This document shows, piece by piece, positions 7,711-14,859 of a stretch of 64,000 nt of DNA; positions within the stretch are counted from its first letter, which is position 1; each line of letters begins with the position of its first letter. The notes below the pieces were generated by a model. The model was not told where the DNA came from, ran no database searches, and worked only from the letters and a program-made list of their open reading frames with translations. Source of the stretch: CAZQBY01 sp964540655. Lineage in GTDB: Archaea > Altiarchaeota > Altiarchaeia > JAFGQM01. The stretch spans positions 7,582-71,581 of the forward strand of contig CAZINR010000002.1 in assembly GCA_964540655.1 (NCBI GenBank). Direction: 5' to 3'. A program made the position numbers and the translations under genes.

Positions 7711-8643
7711 ATGTCTTATTTAAGAGAAAAGAGGTCTGGAAAGAAAACTGGAATTTACCTCACACAGAGTATACGTCTCAACGGTAAAATCAGGAATATT
7801 AGTGTTCTTTTGGGGTACAAACCAATAAGCGACATAGATAAATTAAAAAAACAAAAAGAGCCGATACTGAAAAAGAAGATAGAGCGGCTTCTATCTTCCG
7901 AAAGAGAGGATTACATGCTTTTGTCCGAGCAGGAAAGGCAAACCCTAAAGAATCTGGCTGAAGCTTATCAAAAAGCCCTCAAAAAATTCGACCCCGTCAC
8001 CAAACAGAAATATCTTGACTGGTTCCTGACGCAGTTCACTTACGATACCAATGCGATAGAAGGCTCAAGCGTCCCTCTGGAAGAAGTCGGCCTGATATTA
8101 TTCGACAAGGTAGTGCCTGCAGACAGGAATTTGAGGGAGGTCTACGAGGTCCAGAATCATAAGAAGGCATACGATTTCATAAACAAATATGTGGGCGATC
8201 TCAACTTTAAATTCATTATGGATGTCCATAGGCGCTTGATGTCAGAGATTATCTCAGATGCGGGAAAGACGCGTAAGGTTCGCGTGTTTGTAAGGGGATC
8301 TGACTTAAAGCCGCCCAAACCGGAAGACGTCTCAAAACATCTGGAAAATCTGGTCAAATGGTACAAGTCAAACAAATCTTTGCACCCTGTCTTGTTGGCA
8401 GCCCATATCCACTCGGAATTCGAGAGGATCCATCCGTTCAGGGACGGAAACGGCAGGACCGGCAGGCTCCTTCTTAACTTCATATTAATAAAGAACGACT
8501 ATCCGCCGATAAACATACTGAATGAGAAGAGGGGCGCGTATTATTCGGCCCTTAGGGCTTGGGACAAAGGCGAAAAAAGACCTTTTGTCGAGCTTGTAAT
8601 CTCATACATAAAAGACAGTGTCGGTTTTGTCACTAATCCCTAA
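7711..8643 (+). CDS. Fic family protein (putative AMPylase)
   Basis: 310 aa. The perfect Fic motif HPFRDGNGRTGR lies near residue 240 and holds the catalytic histidine and the anion-binding GNGR. The inhibitory-helix motif TNAIEGS near residue 114 fits (S/T)xxxE(G/N), so this is a class II enzyme with N-terminal autoinhibition. The N-terminus (LREKRSGKKTGIYLTQSIR) is a basic strand-rich domain common in archaeal Fic proteins. Fic enzymes transfer AMP or another nucleotide moiety to hydroxyl side chains of target proteins. As a stand-alone gene it needs no separate antitoxin. It is the sole gene of its cassette (cores 7379 and 8695) and its stop directly abuts the left arm. The target protein is unknown. 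Confidence 0.93.
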   Translation: MSYLREKRSGKKTGIYLTQSIRLNGKIRNISVLLGYKPISDIDKLKKQKEPILKKKIERLLSSEREDYMLLSEQERQTLKNLAEAYQKALKKFDPVTKQKYLDWFLTQFTYDTNAIEGSSVPLEEVGLILFDKVVPADRNLREVYEVQNHKKAYDFINKYVGDLNFKFIMDVHRRLMSEIISDAGKTRKVRVFVRGSDLKPPKPEDVSKHLENLVKWYKSNKSLHPVLLAAHIHSEFERIHPFRDGNGRTGRLLLNFILIKNDYPPINILNEKRGAYYSALRAWDKGEKRPFVELVISYIKDSVGFVTNP

Positions 8644-8910
8644 CCTGTCGGCGGTCAGGAGGACTCAAGACCGATAACTGAAGACTGAAAATAATCCCGC
8701 CTCCCGGAATCCAGGCGCTGCGCCCGAAGGTCCCACCGGACCTTGGGCGCAACTTCTCTTCGAGAAGTTCGCGCGCCTGTTCACGAGCTTCGACTTCGTC
8801 GAAGCTGTGCGCAGGTTCTCCTTGAGAACCTCGCGTTCGGTCTTCTGTTCTGGGTTTTCCTCAGGTTTGCAGTCCACGGTTTTCTGTGGACTGGTCATCT
8901 TGGAAACACC
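8644..8910. repeat. Left arm + core + right arm junction (Tyr copy 3)
   Basis: The left arm starts right after the Fic stop (8644-8694, CCTGTCGGCGGTC, AACTGAAGACTG); core 8695-8708. The right arm carries two paired bulged hairpins at 8720-8775 and 8782-8835 and ends at GGTCATCTTGGAAACACC. This is the longest right arm of the array; the doubled hairpin pair suggests that the module can duplicate. Confidence 0.82.
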
Positions 8911-8971
8911 CGGACTTTAACGAAAATACAAAGAAAAACTTATGCGCCTCCGGCGCAAAGGACATGAATCA

Positions 8972-9107
8972 GTGTTACACTACAACACGGGCAAGTGTAG
9001 TGTAAAACGCTTTTTAATTCTTGAATCCATAATATTAACACCACCTCACGGTGCCGAACCGTGAGACCCTCCTGGGCAACTTCGGTTGCGTCCAGGGGGA
9101 CTTTACT
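8972..9107. repeat. Inverted pair and twin hairpins ahead of the NYN gene
   Basis: 8972-9010 repeats the GTTACACTAC...GTAGTGTAAAACGCT arrangement seen before fic. Further down, CTCACGGT/ACCGTGAG (9047-9067) and a CCTGG-GCAAC/GTTGC-CCAGG stem (about 9071-9098) form two hairpins that end shortly before the ATG at 9111. They could be an operator or an RNA leader structure controlling translation. Confidence 0.5.
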
Positions 9108-9110
9108 CTT

Positions 9111-9797
9111 ATGACCAACAAGATACGCGTCAATTTCTACATAGATGGCTTCAACGTTTATCACAGATTAAAGGACTACACCGAAAAGGCTGGTATTTGC
9201 TACAACTGGCTCGATTACAAAAGCCTGCTCAGTTCTCTACTCAAAGAGGGCGAGGAACTGGGCGAGATCTATTTCTTCACGGCCATATCTCAAAGGCACG
9301 GCGCTGACTCGGTTGTCAGACACAACAAATACGTCACCGCCCTAGAAGCCACTGGCGTTAATGTAGTCAAGGGCTATTTTACCAAGAAATACCGCAAGTG
9401 TAAGGTCAGGAGTTGCACTTATAAGGGCTTTAAGGAGTATCCTGACGAAGAAGAAAAAGAGACTGATGTCAAGATTGCTGTCCAAATGCTGAAAGATGCG
9501 GTAAATGATAAATTTGACAGATGTTTCCTGATGTCGGGCGATAATGATTTCGGCCCCGTTCTATTAGCGATTAAGGAATTGCGTCCAGACAAACAGGTCG
9601 GTTTGATAACGCCTCCTTTTGAACCCGGTATAGTGGACCTGATTAAGATGAGTGGGTTGAAAAAGGCATGTAGCGAGTGCAAAGGCCCGAGAATAAAAAT
9701 GACGTTTGATAGACTTAAGGGGCATTCTTTGCCAAAGGAGGTAACAATTCCTGGAAAGCCGCCTGTCAAGATGCCAAAGGGTTATCGTACTTTTTAA
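9111..9797 (+). CDS. NYN-domain (PIN-like, LabA-type) putative ribonuclease
   Basis: 228 aa from ATG 9111 (an in-frame start at 9051 would run through the upstream hairpins and is less likely). Acidic residues of the NYN/PIN active site are in place: FYIDGFNVY at the N-terminus, ETDVKIAVQML in the middle and MSGDNDFGPVL after it. The C-terminal third has a CSEC pair and a basic tail. NYN proteins are metal-dependent RNases of the PIN superfamily. It is a single-gene cassette between cores 8695 and 9868, and its stop abuts the left arm. A role in RNA cleavage, perhaps as a solitary effector or defence gene, is inferred from the family and the TA-rich company. Confidence 0.88.
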   Translation: MTNKIRVNFYIDGFNVYHRLKDYTEKAGICYNWLDYKSLLSSLLKEGEELGEIYFFTAISQRHGADSVVRHNKYVTALEATGVNVVKGYFTKKYRKCKVRSCTYKGFKEYPDEEEKETDVKIAVQMLKDAVNDKFDRCFLMSGDNDFGPVLLAIKELRPDKQVGLITPPFEPGIVDLIKMSGLKKACSECKGPRIKMTFDRLKGHSLPKEVTIPGKPPVKMPKGYRTF

Positions 9798-10085
9798 CCG
9801 GTCGGCGGTCAGGAGGACCCAAGACTGAAGACCGCAGACCCTTTTCGCCCAAAGGCGAAAAGTAAAATCCCGCCTCCCGGAATCCAGGCGCGAAGCGCCT
9901 GTTCTCAGTTTTCTGTTTTGGGTCACTAGGTTCATCTGCGATGAACCTGTGCGCAACTGCCTTGCGGGCAGTTCGCGTTTCCCCAGGTTCCCAGTTCACG
10001 AGATTCGCCTTTAGCGAATCTGTGCACAGGTTCTCGGAGAGAACCTCGTGCTCTGCCGGAACCATCTCGGAAACACCTAGAGCGT
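9798..10085. repeat. Left arm + core + right arm junction (Tyr copy 4)
   Basis: Left arm 9798-9867 with CCGGTCGGCGGTC, GACTGAAGACCGCAGACCC and the hairpin CTTTTCGCCCAAAGGCGAAAAG; core 9868-9881. The segment from about 9823 through the core is nearly identical to the one next to the intact tRNA-Tyr at 14611-14673, so these two junctions are closely related. The right arm has AGGCGCGAAGCGCCT, TCAGTTTTCTGTTTTGGGTC, and two paired bulged hairpins at 9924-9977 and 9997-10050. Confidence 0.85.
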
Positions 10086-10107
10086 AAGGAAAGCACAAAG
10101 AAAAACA

Positions 10108-10114
10108 TTTTTAT
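10108..10114 (+). promoter_or_regulatory. TATA-like element for the TA pair at 10138
   Basis: TTTTTAT stands 24-30 nt ahead of the ATG at 10138, compatible with a leaderless archaeal transcript. Confidence 0.4.
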
Positions 10115-10137
10115 CGACTAAGCCCCTAATATACACT

Positions 10138-10395
10138 ATGGATACACTGAAAGTCAACATATCCTTTCCGGTAGAGATGTACAAAAACGCCAAACTATTG
10201 GTGGACAATGGGTTTTATGGCTCTTTTTCCGAGATGGTTCGTAGTGGGATCAGGAATGAGATAGATATGCAGAGCCAGATAAATCCCGAATTCGTTGAGT
10301 CTATAAAAGTCGCTGAAGCTAGCGGATATAAAGACTACAAAACTGGGGAGGACATGATTAGAGATCTCCACAAGGCCGCCAAGGAGAAGCGATGA
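10138..10395 (+). CDS. Ribbon-helix-helix-type antitoxin
   Basis: 85 aa. The N-terminus MDTLKVNISFPVEMYKNAK with VDNGFYGSFSEMVRSGIRNEI is a ribbon-helix-helix: a beta strand (LKVNISFP) followed by two helices with GFYGSFSEMVR at the turn. The C-terminal half is acidic, then basic, and would be the toxin-neutralising tail. It closely resembles the antitoxin at 19677 in the Gly array (same strand, GYYKSFSEAVRTGLRDEV), so related cassettes exist in both arrays. It overlaps the toxin start by 4 bp. Confidence 0.82.
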   Translation: MDTLKVNISFPVEMYKNAKLLVDNGFYGSFSEMVRSGIRNEIDMQSQINPEFVESIKVAEASGYKDYKTGEDMIRDLHKAAKEKR

Positions 10396-10673
10396 TAGGC
10401 AACAAGGAATACAAGCCAAAACGCTCTAAATACTTCGAGAAGGATTATGTCTCGCTTGTGAGAAAGAACAGAGGTTTGCAAGAAAGACTTGACAAGAAGA
10501 TACTGCAGATACTCGGGATGCCTGAGGTTTACAAGAACCTGAAGAAGCCCTTACAGAGGTACAAAGCCGCGCATGTCGACCCATTTGTCATCACCTTCAG
10601 GATAGACGGGGATTATGTGAGGTTTGTCAGGGTTGCACACCATGATGTGGTTTATGGGCTTCCACACGATTAG
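10392..10673 (+). CDS. RelE/ParE-type toxin
   Basis: 93 aa, basic. Typical RelE-fold order: two helices (YFEKDYVSLVRKNRGLQERLDKKILQIL), the PLQRYKAAHVDPFVITFRIDGD central strands, and a final strand with RVAHHDVVYG. Conserved positions of the family (helix-2 leucines, an Arg in the central sheet, a His-Asp-Val-Tyr end) are visible. It starts within the antitoxin stop (ATGA overlap) and forms a complete TA cassette between cores 9868 and 10746. Probable mRNA interferase. Confidence 0.82.
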   Translation: MIGNKEYKPKRSKYFEKDYVSLVRKNRGLQERLDKKILQILGMPEVYKNLKKPLQRYKAAHVDPFVITFRIDGDYVRFVRVAHHDVVYGLPHD

Positions 10674-10701
10674 TTCTCAGTTCTCTGTTTTTGCATTCCA
10701 A

Positions 10702-10860
10702 CCGGTCGGCGGTCAGGAAGACTCAAGACTGAAGACTGAAAAAGGTCCCGCCTCCCGGAATGTAGGACCTTCGGCCCTGTCTTCGGTCTTTGTGTGGTTC
10801 ACTGTCTACGGTCTTGTCTATAGGCCTGACCATTTTGAACACCGGACAGACTAACGAAAC
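10702..10860. repeat. Left arm + core + right arm junction (Tyr copy 5)
   Basis: CCGGTCGGCGGTC at 10702-10714, then CAAGACTGAAGACTGAAAAAGG; core 10746-10759. The right arm has TAGGACCTTCGGCCCT, a TCTTCGGTCTTTGTG word and the terminal GACCATTTTGAACACCGG. The paired bulged hairpin is absent here, so that module is optional. Confidence 0.8.
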
Positions 10861-10872
10861 TATTGACATGAC

Positions 10873-11142
10873 TCATCTGATTCTGCGAAGATGTTTATAT
10901 GCATTTCCTCTGTAGTCGACCATACGGATGACCAATAGGTCCTCCTTCTTATAATAATCGACGAAGAGTCTGTAATCGCCGACGCGAATCTTAAGGAAGT
11001 CATAGCCTTTGACCGACTCAAGATATCTCTCCACGCTTTTGCCTATCTTCTGGTTGACTGTAGTGTAAATACGGTTGGCTATGTGTTTGTCGAGCTTCCT
11101 AAGATAATCTCTGGCTTTGGGGTCCCAGATTACGCGACTCAT
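10873..11142 (-). CDS. RelE-type toxin
   Basis: 89 aa. SRVIWDPKARDYLRKLDKHIANRI at the N-terminus, then FLKIRVGDYRLFVDYYKKEDLLVIRMVDYRGNAYKH, the classic RelE arrangement with the R(V/I)GDYR strand and the terminal YKH. These toxins cleave mRNA in the ribosomal A-site. It is the second gene of a pair on the minus strand, overlapping its antitoxin by 4 bp, within the 749-bp unit between cores 10746 and 11495. The RVGDYR motif is shared with the ParE/RelE protein at 19927 (RIGQYR). Confidence 0.88.
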   Translation of the reverse strand: MSRVIWDPKARDYLRKLDKHIANRIYTTVNQKIGKSVERYLESVKGYDFLKIRVGDYRLFVDYYKKEDLLVIRMVDYRGNAYKHLRRIR

Positions 11143-11333
11143 CCTCCGAACTCGGCCTTCATCTCTTCGTTTGAGATGAATTCGTCATTGGGCCTGTTCC
11201 TGGATTCCTCCACTCCTTTGACTATGTGGTCTGACAATTCACCCTCTTCGTCCAGGACTAATCTGATATGCGCAACCTCCTTCTTGAGGCCCATCAACTC
11301 TTTATGTATCTGATTCAGAGTCACGTTTTGCAT
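11139..11333 (-). CDS. Small antitoxin paired with RelE
   Basis: 64 aa, acidic, helical (MQNVTLNQIHKELMGLKKEVAHIRLVLDEEGELSDHIVKGVEESR). Such short coiled-coil-like antitoxins precede RelE genes in archaea and wrap the toxin with a C-terminal acidic tail (FISNEEMKAEFGG). No DNA-binding motif is obvious. It is translationally coupled to the toxin. Confidence 0.72.
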   Translation of the reverse strand: MQNVTLNQIHKELMGLKKEVAHIRLVLDEEGELSDHIVKGVEESRNRPNDEFISNEEMKAEFGG

Positions 11334-11388
11334 TCTTATCGCATTAAGTTGATAGTCTAGGGATTAAAATTAAGGCTTTCCGTCTTGT

Positions 11389-11656
11389 CCGGTCGGCGGT
11401 CAAGTCGGTCTTCAGTCTTGGGTTTTCAGTCCTCGCTTGGATATCAAAAACCGAAGACTGTAAACTGTAGACCACTCCCCGAAGGGGAGTAAAATCCCGC
11501 CTCCCGGAGGGCCGCTTCGCCCGAAGGTCCCACCGGACCTTGGGCGCAACTTCTCTTCGAGAAGTTAGCGCGGCTGTCTACGGTCTTCTGTCTAGAGTCT
11601 TGGAAAGGTCTTCTGTCTACGGTCTGCGTAGACAGAGCCATTTTGAATCCTGCACA
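11389..11656. repeat. Left arm + core + right arm junction (Tyr copy 6)
   Basis: Long left arm 11389-11494: CCGGTCGGCGGTC, the inverted word CGGTCTTCAGTCTTGGG, then ACCGAAGACTGTAAACTGTAGACC and the hairpin ACTCCCCGAAGGGGAGT. Core 11495-11508. The right arm has a paired bulged hairpin at 11518-11572 almost identical to that at 8720-8775, except that the extrahelical base of the second stem is A instead of C. It ends at GCCATTTTGAATCC. Confidence 0.82.
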
Positions 11657-11768
11657 CTTACGATTCTGATATTATAAACCCATGACTAACAAAGGTGGCT
11701 GCAGATTGACAATATGGCATTTTTTAACAAGAAAGCCTTATATTAGCGCAAAATTTGTAGGTGATAAA

Positions 11769-12467
11769 ATGACCGCGGCCACGAAGGAAATCGGAAAAAT
11801 CAACAGGATAGGCATAGGCATACCTGAAGTGAACAAGCTGATTGAAGGCGGCATACCGGAATGCTCAATAGTCTTGCTCGCTGGTGAGCCTGGAACTGGA
11901 AAGACGATATTTGGCCTCCACTACATATCGGCCGGGGTAAAAGAAGGCGAAAAATGTGCTTATGTGGCAATAGAACAAAATCCTGAGGAACTAAAGATAC
12001 AAGCAAAGATACTCGGAAAGGATGTGGGCCCTGCGGAGTTTATCTCAGCCAAAGACATTAAATATGATCTCGGTCTCGGCAAAAAGCCTGAAGACGTTAT
12101 TGAGAAAATCAAACTCGTTCTTGAGAAGCTACAAAAGCTTAAAGTAAAGAGGGTAGTTATCGATTCTGTCAGCTCCCTTCAACTGGAGGATGGAATCAAG
12201 GCTAGGCTTGTTGTCAAAATGCTCGTGGACGGGTTGAAGAAACTGGGCGCAACCGCAGTGATTACAGGAGAATCCTTGAACGGAATTTACCCCGATGAGG
12301 TCACCCCTTTCCTCGTTGACGGGATGATTGTGCTTAAGAGGACTCACATTGGGAACGAAACTCGCCGGGTTTTGGAGGTGATTAAGATGAGGCTTACGGA
12401 CTGTAACGACTCGCCCCAACAATTTGAGATAACTAAAAAGGGAATTAAGATCATTGCGGGCGAATAA
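11769..12467 (+). CDS. Single-domain KaiC/RecA-like ATPase
   Basis: About 232 aa from ATG 11769, chosen because GGTGAT lies just upstream and a TATA-like CCTTATATTA sits near 11735; an in-frame ATG at 11682 would add 29 weakly conserved residues. Walker A GEPGTGKT lies near residue 38, Walker B VVIDSVSSLQ near residue 130, and a KaiC-type C-terminus with FLVDGMIVLKR. Archaeal KaiC-like proteins couple ATP hydrolysis to signalling or regulation. It is followed 29 bp later by a V4R-domain protein, a frequent sensor partner. It is the first gene of the largest cassette, the one next to the intact tRNA-Tyr. Confidence 0.9.
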   Translation: MTAATKEIGKINRIGIGIPEVNKLIEGGIPECSIVLLAGEPGTGKTIFGLHYISAGVKEGEKCAYVAIEQNPEELKIQAKILGKDVGPAEFISAKDIKYDLGLGKKPEDVIEKIKLVLEKLQKLKVKRVVIDSVSSLQLEDGIKARLVVKMLVDGLKKLGATAVITGESLNGIYPDEVTPFLVDGMIVLKRTHIGNETRRVLEVIKMRLTDCNDSPQQFEITKKGIKIIAGE

Positions 12468-12496
12468 GCTATACTCGCCCCTCCTTCATTCTTGAA

Positions 12497-13645
12497 ATGG
12501 CGGGGCCCGGCAAAGTATTTGAGGACATAAAAGCCAAGATTTACGACAAGTTCATTCAATACTTTGTGATAACAAGGGGCGAAGTAATAGACCAACCCGG
12601 TTTTATACTCTGTAGATTTACCAGCGGTTCTTATGATATTTCCTTAAGGGAGTTCGTATTTCCCGAAAGCCTGTTCTGTGAACTTGAAAGCGCCATTGTA
12701 AAAAAATACGGGGACAAAGGCAAACAGGCCCTCTATTCTGCCGGAAAGAAATTTGGCTATAGGTATGCTAAAATTTCCGGCCTTGCCACAATTGCCAAAT
12801 CTGGAGAGAAAAGATTTAAGAAAGAATTGTATGATGCAGTTAGGTATATGGAGACAATTTATGCAGAGGGTATTCGGCATATTGTCGATTTGAAAAAAAG
12901 CCTTTTTGAGGCCAGTCTAAACCAATACGTAGTCTGTAGACTGAATGGTTTGGGGTATCTGCTTACCGAAGGCTCTGTGGCGGGCACTCTTGCGTATATG
13001 CTGGATAACAAAGATGTCGAAGGCACACAGATTCAATGCCAGGGGAGAGGGGACAAGCTCTGTAAACTCATTTGTGCGCCCAAGCAGTACCTGAAAAACA
13101 AAAAAATAGCATTCCTTGAGGAAAATGACTACACAAAACTCGAGCTGAGCATTGATTATCCAAGAATGAACGCAGTGCGCCAATGCAAATTTGCTACACA
13201 GTCATTCAAATCATTGGTGGATTCGGGATTCTATAAATATGAGCCCGGAGTCGCTAAATTTGGAAATGAAAGGTATCTTTTTTGCGAATCCAGCATATGG
13301 TATCTCATTGAAATTGAGCTGGGTAAATTAGGCGCGAATGGCCTAATATTCGACGTTGCATTTGAAACTGGGAAAAAAGTGGGCAAGGAGCATAAGAGAT
13401 ACGGCGCAAAGGGGTTCCTTACGGACTATCTTTCCTCTTTGGGGTATGGAGATGTCCAGCAACTCAGCGAAAGGGAAGTGTCCATAGACTATTTCCCATG
13501 GACCCGCTACGTTGATGAAATACAGTTTGATTTACTTCGGGGGCTTGTTTCAGGATTGCTAAGTGGGCTTACTGGAAAAGAGATTAAGCTAAGAAAAGTG
13601 GAGTATAGGGAAGATGACGGTTTCCTGAGCATAGCCATTAAATAA
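12497..13645 (+). CDS. V4R (4-vinyl reductase) domain protein
   Basis: 382 aa. The segment around residues 165-200 (LAYMLDNKDVEGTQIQCQGRGDKLCKLICAP) is the V4R signature with the GD-x-x-C end, a small-molecule or hydrocarbon-binding fold. N- and C-terminal parts look like degenerate repeats of the same alpha/beta unit (YGDKGKQALYSAGKKFGYRYAK; then GLIFDVAFETGKKVGKEHKRYG), so two V4R-like domains in tandem are likely. It follows a KaiC-like ATPase and converges on a UbiA prenyltransferase with 8 bp of overlap. Sensing of a lipid or isoprenoid made or used by UbiA is a plausible inference but not shown. Confidence 0.82.
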   Translation: MAGPGKVFEDIKAKIYDKFIQYFVITRGEVIDQPGFILCRFTSGSYDISLREFVFPESLFCELESAIVKKYGDKGKQALYSAGKKFGYRYAKISGLATIAKSGEKRFKKELYDAVRYMETIYAEGIRHIVDLKKSLFEASLNQYVVCRLNGLGYLLTEGSVAGTLAYMLDNKDVEGTQIQCQGRGDKLCKLICAPKQYLKNKKIAFLEENDYTKLELSIDYPRMNAVRQCKFATQSFKSLVDSGFYKYEPGVAKFGNERYLFCESSIWYLIEIELGKLGANGLIFDVAFETGKKVGKEHKRYGAKGFLTDYLSSLGYGDVQQLSEREVSIDYFPWTRYVDEIQFDLLRGLVSGLLSGLTGKEIKLRKVEYREDDGFLSIAIK

Positions 13646-14483
13646 GAAAAACTGCCGCAAAAAGAAGAACGAAAATATCGACAAGAAGCATAACCTCTAT
13701 ATGTATTCTCCTATATTCCGCCCGGGTGCGTGCCTTCATGAAATTATCAAATAAGATTATATATGCCGGCAATACTAAGAACCCCAACATAAATTTGGAG
13801 GGAAGGGCTCCTGTAAGTATCATAATGAAAAGGGTGAGAAAAAAGACATAGTTAAGAATCACATAGGTCGTTGGTTTATAATACCTCTTGAGCTTGGGGA
13901 GTGTGGAACCGTTTTTATCGCCCTCAACATCTTCAAAATCCTTAATCTGCGAGGCGATGAAGATATAGGCGCCCATTATCGCTATTACATTCCACTGAAG
14001 CGCGCTTATCTGATGGGCGGACACTGCTAAGCCTATGATGGTGCCCAGGGCGCCCCAGGTAAGCCCCATAACAAGATAGTTTACAAGAAGAACCTCCTTC
14101 AGCCTTAGTTTTTCAAATGAATAAAGAACCCCGATTAGCAGGCTTACAAGAACTGCAGATTGTAAGAGTTGCGTTCCCAAAAAACTAAGAACAATAGAGG
14201 CCCCCGCCAAGAAGATGAAAAAAGGGAAAAGCTCTTTTTTTGAAAGATTTTTATGGACAAATAAATTTTTCCTGTTTATGGTGTCAACTTCCCAGTCGGC
14301 TATCACATTTAATACAGTTATTGAGGAGACTAAAAACCACCATACTGCAAATGCAAAAGCAATGTTTATAATGGTCAGCGAACCGCCCATAGCCAAACCC
14401 AAAATAACAAAGACCGAAAGCAGGAAATTGTGGGGATAAGTCGCAATTAGCAACGCCTTTAATTTGCTTATGGGCGAATCCAT
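13638..14483 (-). CDS. UbiA-family prenyltransferase
   Basis: 281 aa, about eight to nine membrane helices. The first aspartate-rich motif is NVIADWEVD (N-x3-D-x3-D) and the second is DFEDVEGDKNG, the two Mg-diphosphate sites of UbiA enzymes. Archaeal homologs make digeranylgeranylglyceryl phosphate for membrane lipids or prenylate quinone or heme precursors; this sequence does not decide between these. It ends 8 bp inside the V4R gene on the opposite strand. It lies within the cassette between core 11495 and the tRNA, so a lipid-type gene appears to be mobile cargo among toxin-antitoxin modules. Confidence 0.88.
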   Translation of the reverse strand: MDSPISKLKALLIATYPHNFLLSVFVILGLAMGGSLTIINIAFAFAVWWFLVSSITVLNVIADWEVDTINRKNLFVHKNLSKKELFPFFIFLAGASIVLSFLGTQLLQSAVLVSLLIGVLYSFEKLRLKEVLLVNYLVMGLTWGALGTIIGLAVSAHQISALQWNVIAIMGAYIFIASQIKDFEDVEGDKNGSTLPKLKRYYKPTTYVILNYVFFLTLFIMILTGALPSKFMLGFLVLPAYIILFDNFMKARTRAEYRRIHIEVMLLVDIFVLLFAAVFLI

Positions 14484-14659
14484 TGTAGGGGCACTATTTA
14501 GTGGGTTGGGAACTAAAAACAGAATTTGATTAAGGTTGCTGGCAAAATATGGTGCCTTTGATTGGGGCTAGCTTTCTCTTGGCTTAGACTGAAAACCTCT
14601 CCGGGCAGACCCTGGACTGAAGACCGCAGACCCTTTTCGCCCAAAGGCGAAAAGTAAAA
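14484..14659. other. Spacer and tRNA-proximal left arm
   Basis: No gene is present. The final 80 bp form the left arm of the proximal unit: AGACTGAAAACCTCTCCGGG, CTGGACTGAAGACCGCAGACC and the hairpin CTTTTCGCCCAAAGGCGAAAAG, then AAAA before the tRNA 3' end at 14660. The last part duplicates the junction at 9823-9881. Confidence 0.75.
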
Positions 14660-14770
14660 TCCCGCCTCCCGGATTTGAACCGGGGATCTTCCGGTAACCG
14701 TCTTTTCTCAGGCTCTCGCCCGAAAGCAAACTACAGCCAGACGCGTTAAACCAGACTACGCTAAGGCGGG
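14660..14770 (-). tRNA. tRNA-Tyr (GUA) with intron
   Basis: Reading the minus strand: acceptor CCCGCCU/AGGCGGG with discriminator A, D-arm GCGU-AGUCUGGUUUA-ACGC, anticodon stem UCUGG/CCGGA around CUGUAG (anticodon GUA), variable AGAUC, T-arm CCCGG-UUCAAAU-CCGGG. About 35 nt are inserted after position 37, the canonical archaeal intron site. The 14 nt from discriminator to T-loop position 60 are the core repeated six times downstream. CCA is not encoded. A TATA-like element (GATATATTG, about 14791-14799 on the plus strand) lies upstream of the gene. Confidence 0.93.
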
Positions 14771-14859
14771 AAAAAGCTCGCTCGAAAGCGCGATATATTG
14801 CTGATTCTCGGTTAAAAAGCTATTGTTTTTAAGCCTTCTGACTATATTAATTGCCCAAT

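Larger units (their letters stand above)
6522..14673. mobile_element. tRNA-Tyr-anchored gene cassette array (six units)
   Basis: Seven copies of the 14-mer TCCCGCCTCCCGGA occur in the same orientation at 6522, 7379, 8695, 9868, 10746, 11495 and 14660. The last is the 3' end of the intact tRNA-Tyr (positions 73 to 60, minus strand). Core-to-core lengths are 857, 1316, 1173, 878, 749 and 3165 bp. Each unit is core, right arm, one to three genes, left arm. Left arms contain CCGGTCGGCGGTC and AAGACTGAAGACTG-like words; right arms contain CAGTTTTCTGT-like words and end near GGTCATNTTGGAAACACC. Cargo: RelE-like TA pair, Fic, NYN protein, two further TA pairs, and KaiC/V4R/UbiA. No recombinase is encoded. 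This is read as serial site-specific integration at the tRNA 3' end. Confidence 0.85.

Noticed and set aside
9051..9110. Upstream start of the NYN gene
   Set aside because: This segment consists of two hairpins and its translation is unlike the family N-terminus; ATG 9111 opens directly into the first NYN strand.
6522..14673. CRISPR array
   Set aside because: The 14-nt repeats are 749-3165 bp apart with genes between them, and no cas gene or regular spacer length exists.
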